Source: Acidimicrobiaceae bacterium (GTDB taxonomy: Bacteria > Actinomycetota > Acidimicrobiia > Acidimicrobiales > Aldehydirespiratoraceae). Taken from it: a DNA stretch of 39,814 bases. The translations under genes were made by a program, and so were the position numbers. The notes under the pieces were generated by a model, which saw nothing but the letters and a program-made list of their open reading frames with translations, made no database searches and was not told where the DNA came from. The stretch's first letter is position 1. Each line of letters opens with the position of its first letter. Of this stretch, positions 1 to 7,705 are shown one piece after another. The stretch covers positions 1 to 39,814 of the forward strand of contig JABIQM010000119.1 in NCBI GenBank assembly GCA_018699415.1, written 5' to 3'.

Positions 1-2
1 AG

Positions 3-326
3 GGCGGGGCCGGGTGCGCCTTACACTTACAGGCAGAGGCGGACGGTGAACGACCGATGGACTGGAAGCCCGCCGTGTGCTGGCAACTGCCGCTTCGAGC
101 CGAGGGTGCAGGCGGAGACGTCGCCACGCTGCGCCGCTGGACTCGGGCGGACTGGGGAACTGATGCCACCATGGCGTGGTGCTGCACCGAGGAAGCGGCA
201 GCGTTCGTCGGCGACAAGCCGGTGGCGGAGTCATTGGCCGGAGAGCTTGAAGCGCTTGTTGGGCCCGAGGTTGCGGTGATGATCACGCAGCGGGCAAGCC
301 TGCACTTTCCGGCGGATTCGGAATAG
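3..326 (+). CDS. C-terminal part of a conserved actinobacterial hypothetical protein (5' partial)
   Basis: The frame is open from the window edge to a TAG at 324-326, so the true start lies outside. The visible part has a Cys- and Trp-rich stretch (KPAVCWQLPLR near the middle, then WGTDATMAWCCTEE), which is typical of a folded domain and not of a chance frame. It resembles short actinobacterial proteins I recall without a function. An internal ATG at 57 could be taken as a start, but the frame upstream of it (CALHLQAEADGERP) also reads like protein. The 3' end overlaps the tail of the convergent PhnD-like gene by 44 bases. Function unknown. Confidence 0.6.
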   Translation, partial: GGAGCALHLQAEADGERPMDWKPAVCWQLPLRAEGAGGDVATLRRWTRADWGTDATMAWCCTEEAAAFVGDKPVAESLAGELEALVGPEVAVMITQRASLHFPADSE

Positions 327-1047
327 CGAGATAGTCCTCAGCTGGGATTCGCACGAGCCCGACAAGGCCGAGACTGGCCTGGTCTGCGGTTGTTAGTTGG
401 TGGATTGCTCGCTCCACGGCAGCGAAGATCGCACCGGCGTCGTTCCCCTTGGCGGTGATGAGCGGAAGCCCTGGCGTCGGTTTGGTCCATTCGAGGACCC
501 GAAGTTCGGTAGCGAACGACTCGTAGGCCTCCATCAGTCGCCACGACACGGCGTCGAGCGAAGCGATATCAGCTCGCCCCTCAGCAACCGAGCGAGCCGA
601 CTCGAGATGTTGCCCGGTGTGAAGGAGTTCGTTGAACCACCATCCGTGACGGTCGAGGTGGTTGTAGGCAGCGGCGAACCCAGACTGCGAGTGAGTCTGG
701 TTGTATGCGAAGCGAGCATTACGGAACGCATCGACCGTTGAGCGGGTGTCGTCGGCTCGGACTACGAGGGGACTGATGTAGTAACCGGGTGGGCATCCAT
801 CGATCCCAAAGTCGGGTGTGCCGACGAGCGTGACCTCGCGGTAAAGCCAAAGCCGGTACGGCATTCCACAGGTCTGACTCAAGGTCAGGTCGGCATGCTT
901 CCAGACGAAGAACTCGTCGGCGTCCTGCGACAGTGTGTCGGGGCTGTCGATTCCCACCTCGGCCAGATTCGATCGGATGAGTGCCCAGTACCGATCGTGG
1001 GCGGCGTCAAGCTCAGGCCGCCGGTACATCATCAGACTGGCGATCAT
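283..1047 (-). CDS. PhnD-like periplasmic-binding-fold protein without signal peptide
   Basis: This 254-residue protein has the pattern of the PhnD / phosphate-phosphonate binding family: a start with a YRRPELDAAHDRYW stretch, LTLSQTCGMPYR, then a pocket region (SPLVVRADD, YNQTHSQSGFAAAYNHL) and the late motif VAEGRADIASLDAVSW. Members normally deliver phosphonate or similar oxyanions to an ABC importer, but this one has no signal peptide or lipobox and no permease or ATPase nearby, so a cytosolic sensor or enzyme-like role is as likely. The start at 1047 was chosen because its ATG overlaps the stop of the TPR gene as TGATG, implying translational coupling. A longer frame running up to 1260 is only overlap with that gene. 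Substrate unknown. Confidence 0.75.
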   Translation of the reverse strand: MIASLMMYRRPELDAAHDRYWALIRSNLAEVGIDSPDTLSQDADEFFVWKHADLTLSQTCGMPYRLWLYREVTLVGTPDFGIDGCPPGYYISPLVVRADDTRSTVDAFRNARFAYNQTHSQSGFAAAYNHLDRHGWWFNELLHTGQHLESARSVAEGRADIASLDAVSWRLMEAYESFATELRVLEWTKPTPGLPLITAKGNDAGAIFAAVERAIHQLTTADQASLGLVGLVRIPAEDYLAIPNPPESAGLPAA

Positions 1048-2714
1048 CAGGCATCCCCCATGCCCCGGCACATGCACGAGGATGTGATTGCCGTATCGGT
1101 CTTCGCCAGAGCTTCGTCGAGCTTCGCCTGCAGTCCGGTGAGTTCTGGCGACTCGCCGCGCCGTCCAACGCACTCGACGAGTCCGTGGAGCGCCCACACA
1201 TTGTCTGGATGCTGAGCACACCGCTGCACCGTGTCGTTGAGTCCGAGGTCGGCTCGACACAGGGATTCGGCCTCGTCATAGTGGCCCTGCTCGGTCAACA
1301 GCGCTGCCAATGCATGGCGAGGCGGATGCATCCATGCCCAGGGCTCGGTGTAGGCCAGGTCGTCGTCGCGGGCGACGGCTTGGCGAAGGCTGGCGAAGCC
1401 GACGTCGTGGTTGCCCTTGTGGTATTCGACTTCGCCGTTCAGCATCATTTCCCCAACTCCAAGGATCGACTGTGCCGAATTATTGAAGAACAGGCGCTCC
1501 TCAGGAATTCGGGCGAGCGCAACGCCAAACGCCTCGCGCTCACGTTCCGCTGCGGTGAAGTTCTTCAGGGTGGCGTAGGCAATTCCTTTGGCGTAGTGGT
1601 GCATGGCGGTTGACACGCAATAGAGATCGGGGTTGTCGGGCATCGGTTCGTCGACGATCTCGTGCCATCGGCCGAACCGCACCAGCACGTGCATCTTCAT
1701 GGAGTAATAACCTTCCATGGTCATTGCGAGCTGAGGCTTTCCCGCCACGCTCAGTACGTCCTCGGTAAGGGTGGCGCACATCTTCTCGGCGGCTGCCAAT
1801 GCTGGCTTGAACTGACCGAGCAGCATGCAGGTGTACATCATCAGATGAAGGTCGTGGCAGCGAGCAGAGGTGTAAAAGTTGAACGGACCTGCGTAGTCGA
1901 GGTACATATCGTCGGCCTCGATCGCCTTCTCGCTGGCGATCTTTGCCTTCTCGTAGTTGCCGCAGAGCACGTAGGTGTGGCCCGGCATGTGGTTCAGATG
2001 GCCAGCGTCGGGGCACATGGTGGAGAGGAGGTCGGCGGGGCGCATCGAGCGTTCGGGCTCAGTCGACATCTCGGTTGTGTGGATGTGGAGGTGCAGGATG
2101 GCCGGGTGCTGGGGTTTGTTGGCTTTGTCTTTCAGATCTATCGATCGCTCAAGGACGTGGAGTGCCTCCAGCGTGTCGGCGCCGGCGGCGGGGACTCCTC
2201 GTTTCACGTCCCAGAGTTGCCACGGCGTTCGGCTTATCGCTGCCTCAACGAACAACGCCATCACATCATGGTCGTTGGGGAACCGCTGGTAGACGCCCCG
2301 CATGGCATCGGCGTAGTCGTCGTCGCACTGATCGAACTCGCTGACGGAGACGCTGTGCGAGTACTGGAACCGCATCGCCAAAGCTTCGACCAGAGCGTTT
2401 TCCACGTCGGTGGCGGTGTGCGCGAGCGCACGGGCTTTCTGGATGTGGCCGTGACCGAAGTCGGTGGCTTCATTGGCTTCTTCGGTGCTGAATTGGCGCC
2501 ACCCATAGTTGTAGAACGGGCCCGCCCCCAGTGCGGCTCCCCAATGGGCCATGACGCAGTCGGGGTCGTATTCGATCGCTCGCTCGAAGCACGTCACCGC
2601 TTCTTCGTGGTTGAAACCGTAGAGCCAATTCATGCCGATATCGAACCAGCGCTGCGCCTCTGTAGATGTGGTCGAGATGGTTCTCGTGTGAGTACCAAGA
2701 TTGAAGCGATCCAT
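1047..2714 (-). CDS. Tetratricopeptide-repeat protein (TTC38-like)
   Basis: The 555-residue protein opens with a TPR-like helix pair (AQRWFDIGMNWLYGFNHEEAVTCFERAIEYDPDC), has a central conserved block (LHLHIHTTEMS, then GHLNHMPGHTYVLCGNYEKA) and ends in more TPR-like repeats (HYDEAESLCRADL). The His-rich HIHTTEM and HMPGHTY motifs recall the TTC38-like group of bacterial TPR proteins, whose biochemical role is not established. No signal peptide or membrane segment is seen. The ATG at 2714 is preferred, with a GTG one codon earlier at 2717. The gene lies 35 bases after sufU and is coupled to the PhnD-like gene downstream, so it may be carried at the end of the suf transcript. Confidence 0.8.
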   Translation of the reverse strand: MDRFNLGTHTRTISTTSTEAQRWFDIGMNWLYGFNHEEAVTCFERAIEYDPDCVMAHWGAALGAGPFYNYGWRQFSTEEANEATDFGHGHIQKARALAHTATDVENALVEALAMRFQYSHSVSVSEFDQCDDDYADAMRGVYQRFPNDHDVMALFVEAAISRTPWQLWDVKRGVPAAGADTLEALHVLERSIDLKDKANKPQHPAILHLHIHTTEMSTEPERSMRPADLLSTMCPDAGHLNHMPGHTYVLCGNYEKAKIASEKAIEADDMYLDYAGPFNFYTSARCHDLHLMMYTCMLLGQFKPALAAAEKMCATLTEDVLSVAGKPQLAMTMEGYYSMKMHVLVRFGRWHEIVDEPMPDNPDLYCVSTAMHHYAKGIAYATLKNFTAAEREREAFGVALARIPEERLFFNNSAQSILGVGEMMLNGEVEYHKGNHDVGFASLRQAVARDDDLAYTEPWAWMHPPRHALAALLTEQGHYDEAESLCRADLGLNDTVQRCAQHPDNVWALHGLVECVGRRGESPELTGLQAKLDEALAKTDTAITSSCMCRGMGDA

Positions 2715-2749
2715 CACTCGGCGACCCTACATGCCGACGACAAACAGGA

Positions 2750-3247
2750 TCAGGTAATGGGGGAGGCCTCGTCGAGGGCTTGGGCCAGCGTGTTCCAGCT
2801 GAGGGTGGCGCATTTGATACGGACGGGGAATTTCACGACGCCCTTGAGCGCCTCGAGGTCGCCGAGTTTCGTGTCGCCAGAGTCGATGCTGAGTTCAATG
2901 CCCATTTCGGCTTCGCTCCCGTCGCCACCGATTTCACCTTCGTGAATGGACATCAGGCCCTTGAAGGCGCCAATCAAGCGGCGAGCGTAGGTGACGGTCT
3001 CGCCCTTCACGGCGGCCGACATCATCGAGGCCGAGGACTGGCTTATAGAGCAGCCCTGACCGCCGATGGCGACGTCGGTGATGAGGCCATCATCATCCAC
3101 ATCGATGTAGACGATGATCTCATCGCCACAGAGCGGGTTGAACCCCTCGCTCTTTACAGCAGGTGGTGTCTCGAGTTCGCCACGGTTCCGAGGCGAGCGG
3201 TAGTGATCGAGGATGATCTCTCGGTAGAGGTCTTCGAGGCCGGGCAT
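2750..3247 (-). CDS. sufU: SufU Fe-S cluster assembly / sulfur relay protein
   Basis: This is a 165-residue IscU-fold protein of the SufU branch. It carries the three conserved cysteines in typical settings: NPLCGDE (C40, with D42), GQGCSISQSS (C66) and RIKCATL (C146), and it has the SufU-type insertion between the second and third cysteine. In Firmicutes and Actinobacteria SufU takes persulfide from SufS through a zinc-centred exchange and passes it to the SufBCD scaffold. The start at 3247 (MPGLEDLYREIILDHYRSPRN) matches the family. It follows sufS by 15 bases, so it is surely co-transcribed. Confidence 0.95.
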   Translation of the reverse strand: MPGLEDLYREIILDHYRSPRNRGELETPPAVKSEGFNPLCGDEIIVYIDVDDDGLITDVAIGGQGCSISQSSASMMSAAVKGETVTYARRLIGAFKGLMSIHEGEIGGDGSEAEMGIELSIDSGDTKLGDLEALKGVVKFPVRIKCATLSWNTLAQALDEASPIT

Positions 3248-3262
3248 ACGGGGTTCTGGTCC

Positions 3263-4492
3263 TTAAAACGAGAAGATATCGGACGCCTCGGTGAGCGTCT
3301 CAGCGAGCAGGTCGATGTCGGATTTGTCATTGTAGATATAGAGCGATACTCGGCTTGTGGCGGGCACCTGCAGAGTCTGCAGCAATGGCTTGGCGCAATG
3401 GTGGCCGGCCCGAACGCAGATACCCTTTTGGTCGAGGACTTGGGCGACATCGTGGGGGTGAACCTGGTCGTAGACGAACGACAACACGCCGCCGCGCTCA
3501 GCGGGCTCCGACGGGCCATGAATAGTGATCTTGTCGCCGTGACGCTCCTTGAGAGTGCGCATCGCGTAGGCGGTGAGCTCGACTTCGTGCTTTCGCACTT
3601 CGTCCATGCCGATGTCGCTGAGGTAGTCGATCGCCGCAGCAAGCCCCACGGCCTCGGCGACCATCGGGGTTCCAGCTTCAAACTTCCAGGGGATGTCGTT
3701 GGTAGTGAAACCTTCCTTGGTGACATGGAGGATCATCTCGCCGCCACCGAGGAACGGGGGCATGGCTTCGAGGATTTCTTCTCGAGTCCACAGCACTCCG
3801 ATACCCATTGGGCCGAGCATCTTGTGACCGGTGAAGATCAGGAAGTCGGCGCCCATGGCCTGCACATCGGTGGCGATATGGGGCACGTATTGGCTACCGT
3901 CCACGGCGATCAATGCGCCGTGGGCATGAGCGGCTTCCGCAAGGCGTTCGATCGGATTGAGGGTGCCGAGCACATTACTCATGGCTGTGATCGATAAAAG
4001 CTTGGCGCCGTCGAGTAGTTCATCGAGATTGCTGAGATCAAGATGGCCATCGTCGTTGACGGAGATCCAGCGGAGCTCGATTCCCTTTTCGGCAGCGAGC
4101 ATGTGCCACGGCACAATGTTGGCGTGGTGCTCCATTTCGGAGATCACAACGGCGTCGCCTTCGCTGAGGTTGGCGCCACCCCAGGAGCGAGCTAGCAGGT
4201 TCATAGCCTCGGTGGCGTTCTTGGTGAAGACGACCTCTTTGGCGGACGGAGCGTTGATGAACACGGCGGCCCGCTTGCGAGCGTTTTCGAGCGCATCGGT
4301 CGCTTTCACTGCGATTTCGTATGAGCCGCGGTGCACGTTGGCGTTGATGGTCTCGTAGTAGGTCGACATGGCGTCGATGACCTGCTGCGGCTTCTGCGAC
4401 GTGTTGCCCGAATCGAGGTAGACAAGGGGGACGCCGTGTACTTGCTGGCGGAGCACGGGGAAGTCGGCCTTGATCGCGGCCCAGTCGGTCAT
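3263..4492 (-). CDS. sufS: SufS cysteine desulfurase
   Basis: A 409-residue class II cysteine desulfurase, fold-type I PLP enzyme. Visible motifs are MEHHANIVPW (H122-H123, cofactor stacking), the PLP lysine in FTGHKMLGPMGIGVLW (K224) and the catalytic cysteine in RAGHHCAKPL (C366). It removes sulfur from cysteine as a persulfide and hands it to SufU. Some members of this class also act on selenocysteine, which is of interest given the possible selenoproteins nearby, but the sequence does not show that here. The start overlaps the stop of sufC by four bases (ATGA), so the two are translationally coupled. Confidence 0.96.
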   Translation of the reverse strand: MTDWAAIKADFPVLRQQVHGVPLVYLDSGNTSQKPQQVIDAMSTYYETINANVHRGSYEIAVKATDALENARKRAAVFINAPSAKEVVFTKNATEAMNLLARSWGGANLSEGDAVVISEMEHHANIVPWHMLAAEKGIELRWISVNDDGHLDLSNLDELLDGAKLLSITAMSNVLGTLNPIERLAEAAHAHGALIAVDGSQYVPHIATDVQAMGADFLIFTGHKMLGPMGIGVLWTREEILEAMPPFLGGGEMILHVTKEGFTTNDIPWKFEAGTPMVAEAVGLAAAIDYLSDIGMDEVRKHEVELTAYAMRTLKERHGDKITIHGPSEPAERGGVLSFVYDQVHPHDVAQVLDQKGICVRAGHHCAKPLLQTLQVPATSRVSLYIYNDKSDIDLLAETLTEASDIFSF

Positions 4493-5250
4493 GCCGAAAC
4501 TCCGAAGCGTTCGTAGCCATCCCGCTCCAACTGCTTCGCGAGTTCGGCGTCGCCGGACTCAACGATGCGGCCGTCGATAATCACATGGACCTGATCGGGC
4601 TGTAGCTCATCGAGGAGACGCTGGTAGTGAGTGATAGCGAGGACACCAAGCTCAGGACGGTCACGACGGACTTCCTGCACGCCGCGGCTGACGACTCTGA
4701 GGGCATCAATGTCGAGGCCAGAATCGGTCTCGTCGAGGATCGCCATCTCGGGTTCGAGTATGGCCATCTGAAGGATCTCGTTGCGCTTCTTCTCGCCGCC
4801 GGAGAAACCCTCGTTGAGGTAGCGATCAGCGAACGACTCGTCCATTTCCAAACGTTCCATCCACTCCATGATGGCAAGACGCAACTCAAGGACTGATAGG
4901 TCGATGCCTTTGCGAGCGGAGAGCGACTGGCGCAGGAAGTTGAGGACGGAGACGCCTGGAATCTCTTGGGGGTACTGAAACGCCAGGAACAAGCCTGCCT
5001 TGCCACGTACGTCTGCGGGCCACTCGGTGACGTCTTCACCACGGAAGTGGATTGACCCACCGGTGACCTCGTACTCGGGGCTTCCAAGCAGGACGCTGGC
5101 GAGCGTGGACTTACCACTGCCGTTGGGGCCCATGAGGGCGTGGACTTCACCGATGCCGACCGCGAGATCGACACCTTTCAGGATCTCGATGCCACCTTCA
5201 ACAGTGCTGGCGTACAGACCCTTGATTTCGAATAGGGGAACCTCGGACAT
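4489..5250 (-). CDS. sufC: SufC Fe-S cluster assembly ATPase
   Basis: A 253-residue ABC-type ATPase with Walker A GPNGSGKST (41-49), ABC signature FSGGEKKR (149-156), Walker B MAILDETDSGLD (169-180) and the late switch histidine in AITHYQRLL. SufC normally powers the SufB2C2D2 scaffold. Unusually, neither sufB nor sufD is next to it: the gene upstream encodes a methyltransferase. SufB and SufD should therefore be encoded elsewhere. A TAGACT box lies seven bases before the ATG, suggesting its own leaderless promoter and hence that sufC starts the sufCSU unit. Confidence 0.95.
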   Translation of the reverse strand: MSEVPLFEIKGLYASTVEGGIEILKGVDLAVGIGEVHALMGPNGSGKSTLASVLLGSPEYEVTGGSIHFRGEDVTEWPADVRGKAGLFLAFQYPQEIPGVSVLNFLRQSLSARKGIDLSVLELRLAIMEWMERLEMDESFADRYLNEGFSGGEKKRNEILQMAILEPEMAILDETDSGLDIDALRVVSRGVQEVRRDRPELGVLAITHYQRLLDELQPDQVHVIIDGRIVESGDAELAKQLERDGYERFGVSA

Positions 5251-5257
5251 AGGTGAA

Positions 5258-5263
5258 AGTCTA
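5258..5263 (-). promoter_or_regulatory. Candidate -10 box of sufC (leaderless)
   Basis: TAGACT on the minus strand fits the actinobacterial TANNNT -10 consensus and ends seven bases before the sufC ATG, which would put the transcription start on the start codon. No clear -35 box is seen. Its support is the repeat of the same arrangement at many starts in this window. Confidence 0.45.
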
Positions 5264-5297
5264 TGGACCAGGCCAGGTTTGTCCTACCGCCGTAGTG

Positions 5298-6137
5298 CTA
5301 ATTCGTTGCCGTCATCGTGGACTGGGTCGCGGGCCGCTGTGCTGTGTAGAGGAAGCGTGCCAGGAGGCCCTCGTCGAGTCCGGCGAGCGTTCGTCTGCGG
5401 CTACTGAGTCGATCGCTGTACATCTCGTCACCCATGGATACTCGCAACGGTTCTTCATGACGTGTCCCAGCGTCGATCCAGCGCTGCTGAGTTGCCCGGT
5501 AGTCGGCGGTCGCGTCGATTGCGGTGATCTGCTCGAACCCGGCCGCCCGCAGCAAACTCTGATAACTCGTCCGTACAGCGCCGCTACCTGGCCCGGCAGC
5601 GTTGGCGCGCCGTCGGTCGCGGCCGGTGAGACCAGGGGTTGGTTGGATGGTGAAGAATGCCATCCGTCCTCCTGGCTTGAGGATCCTTCGGCATGCGCTC
5701 AACACGGAGTGCTTACGGCGAATTCAACATAAGAGGTCGCCATGGGTCACCGCATCGACCGATGCCGGACGGATAGGAATCGATTCGGCGTCGCCGCGGA
5801 TCGAAGCTGAGGGCGAAACAAGACCATCACGTATCAATCGTCGATTTGCTGTGGCGCATCCCTCTGCCACCGGATCGATGCTAATCACGGCGCATCCTGC
5901 GCTCTGCGCCAGGTACAGGCCCGGCCAGCCGCACCCTGAACCCAGATCCACCAACACCTTGCCCGGTTGGAGCTCGAGTTCGTTGCGAAGACGGTCGGCC
6001 TGCTCCATGGTCGTGTAGCCGTTGGCCTGGTAGTCGCTGCCCAGTGTCTCAAATTCAGTCGCCATCTCGGCGGTTGTTCCCGTGAGCCCGTAGCGTTTCG
6101 CAAAACGCTCAGGATCGTCAGCTGCAAAGGCTCGCAT
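5298..6137 (-). CDS. Class I SAM-dependent methyltransferase with one in-frame TGA (selenoprotein or nonsense mutant)
   Basis: Two open stretches, 6137-5724 and 5723-5298, are in the same frame and separated by a single TGA at codon 138 (5726-5724). Together they form a normal 279-residue class I methyltransferase: the SAM-binding motif LVDLGSGCGWPGLYLA comes before the TGA, and the post-I loop VISIDP and GDAESIPI are present. The stretch after it begins with IRRKHSVLSACRRILKPGGRMAFF, the usual motif following the VTHGDLLC strand. The protein therefore reads LLC-[TGA]-IRRK. Related actinobacterial proteins I recall have Cys-Cys at this place, so selenocysteine is plausible. A weak hairpin follows. 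A nonsense mutation or a base error cannot be excluded. A TAACCT box lies five bases before the ATG. Substrate unknown. Confidence 0.7.
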
Positions 6138-6142
6138 AGGGC

Positions 6143-6148
6143 AGGTTA
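6143..6148 (-). promoter_or_regulatory. Candidate -10 box of the methyltransferase gene
   Basis: TAACCT (minus strand) ends five bases before the ATG at 6137, which is the TANNNT arrangement at slightly shorter spacing than elsewhere here. No -35 box is evident. Confidence 0.3.
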
Positions 6149-6183
6149 CCGAAACCGGTGGCGCTCCTTGTCGGAGAACTCGT

Positions 6184-7578
6184 CTAGTTCGTCAGGGGTG
6201 CGAGCAACGGCCATGGACGATGTCGTTCCCATGCCCGTCCGAGGTCGAGGAGCAGGTCCTCTCGATAATGCGGCGCCAGGATCTGGAGGCTCACAGGGAG
6301 CCCATCGCTCGCCAGACCCACCGGCAGTGCGGCGGCGGGATTGCCGAAAATGTTGGACGGTGCGGTGAGGGCACCATTGTTACTAGAGCGCGCCTCGACC
6401 CCCTCGAACGTACTCGGGAGGTGCCCCTCGGCGTTAAATGCAGTGGCCGGGTTGGTGGCGGCGAGGACGATGTCAGCATCAGCAAACATGGCTGCCATCG
6501 CGGTGTTGAGTTCGACCCGCCGGGTTTCGGCCTTCACCATGGTGTTGAGGTCAAAATTTGCTTCGGCGCGCTCGATGCCGACGCGCATTGCGCCCGTGAT
6601 GTCCGCACCGCAATCGGGCCAGAGATCGCCGAGACTCTTGCGGGTGCCGACTGTGCCGGTGAGCCCCCACGCTCCCATGATGTTGGGGAGTCGCAGGTTG
6701 ATGTCGACGCGCCGCATGCCGGTGACGGTGATGAGTTCTTCGGCCGCCGCTCGGATCAGTTCCTCTGATTCGGGGCCGATGGTTGCACATCCGAGTCCGG
6801 GGACGACTGCTACTCGCAAGGTCCGGATCTCGTCGATATGTGTCTCAAGATTTTTCTCGTAGCCCTCGACGCGGGGCAATGACTTGGGATCGTCGAGATC
6901 GAAGCCGTTTGTGACATCAAGGAATCGGGCTGAGTCTCGGACACTGCGGCTGACTGATCCCTCCACTGATGTGGCGTTGCCCAGGATGATGCCTGGACCT
7001 CGGGGGATTCGGCCATAGGTGGACTTCAGGCCGAAGAGGCCACAGAAACCAGCGGGGATGCGAATCGATCCGCCTCCATCGCTGGCCGTGGCGAGGGTAA
7101 AGATCCCGCCGGCGACTCCCGCGGCTGATCCACCGCTGCTTCCGCCGGGTGTTCGATCAGGGTTCCAAGGGTTGCGGGTAGCGCCGTGAATTTTGGTGGT
7201 CGTTTGGTTGGTGCCGCCAAACTCGCTCGACGTGGTCTGGACCGCGGCCACTGCTCCTGCGGCCTTGAGGCGGCGAACTGAGACGGAGTCCTCGGCGAAC
7301 GTCCGGTTGGCGAGGGGAAGCGATCCTTCTGCTGCCGGCCATCCGGCTACAGCGAGCAGTTCTTTGACTGCGAGAGGGACGCCACCAAACGGGAGGCTGG
7401 TGTCGGCTCTGGCTGCAGTCTCGTGAGCGGCGTCGGTGTCAATGTGGCAGACGGCGTTGAGACCGCTGGCGTCAACGGCGGCGAAGGTGGCGGCGAGTTC
7501 TTCGGTGGGGTGGCGCTCACCGGAACGAAAGGCATCAACGAGGCTGACGATGTCGCCAGTCCATGGAGTTTCGGGCAT
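6184..7578 (-). CDS. Amidase signature family hydrolase
   Basis: A 464-residue amidase-signature enzyme with the full Ser-cisSer-Lys triad: lysine in [10 protein letters not shown] (K72), the cis serine in [11 protein letters not shown] (S147) and the nucleophile in [14 protein letters not shown] (S171). Members hydrolyse amide bonds in small molecules or, in GatA, charge tRNA-Gln. There is no gatC or gatB here and the substrate-binding C-terminal part differs from GatA, so a small-molecule amidase is more likely. No signal peptide is seen. It has its own TAGGAT box six bases before the start and lies 46 bases upstream of the methyltransferase. Substrate unknown. Confidence 0.9.
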   Translation of the reverse strand: MPETPWTGDIVSLVDAFRSGERHPTEELAATFAAVDASGLNAVCHIDTDAAHETAARADTSLPFGGVPLAVKELLAVAGWPAAEGSLPLANRTFAEDSVSVRRLKAAGAVAAVQTTSSEFGGTNQTTTKIHGATRNPWNPDRTPGGSSGGSAAGVAGGIFTLATASDGGGSIRIPAGFCGLFGLKSTYGRIPRGPGIILGNATSVEGSVSRSVRDSARFLDVTNGFDLDDPKSLPRVEGYEKNLETHIDEIRTLRVAVVPGLGCATIGPESEELIRAAAEELITVTGMRRVDINLRLPNIMGAWGLTGTVGTRKSLGDLWPDCGADITGAMRVGIERAEANFDLNTMVKAETRRVELNTAMAAMFADADIVLAATNPATAFNAEGHLPSTFEGVEARSSNNGALTAPSNIFGNPAAALPVGLASDGLPVSLQILAPHYREDLLLDLGRAWERHRPWPLLAPLTN

Positions 7579-7584
7579 GGGGGA

Positions 7585-7590
7585 ATCCTA
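7585..7590 (-). promoter_or_regulatory. Candidate -10 box of the amidase gene (leaderless)
   Basis: TAGGAT on the minus strand ends six bases before the amidase ATG. It is the same TANNNT-to-ATG spacing seen at many other genes in the window. Confidence 0.45.
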
Positions 7591-7705
7591 GTTTCTTCTT
7601 GTGGAGCGAACGGTCGCGCCACATCCGGACTCTCAGGTTCTGGTCTTGTGCGACGTATCACATCGAATAATGATGCACCTCGACGTTGGCGTCGTTGACT
7701 TCGGG

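Noticed and set aside
1662-2945. 427-codon plus-strand open frame opposite the TPR and sufU genes
   Set aside because: It is antisense to clearly conserved genes and has no domain character; high GC makes such shadow frames common.
2780-3997. 405-codon plus-strand open frame opposite sufU/sufS
   Set aside because: Opposite SufS and SufU with all their catalytic motifs intact; the translation matches no family I know.
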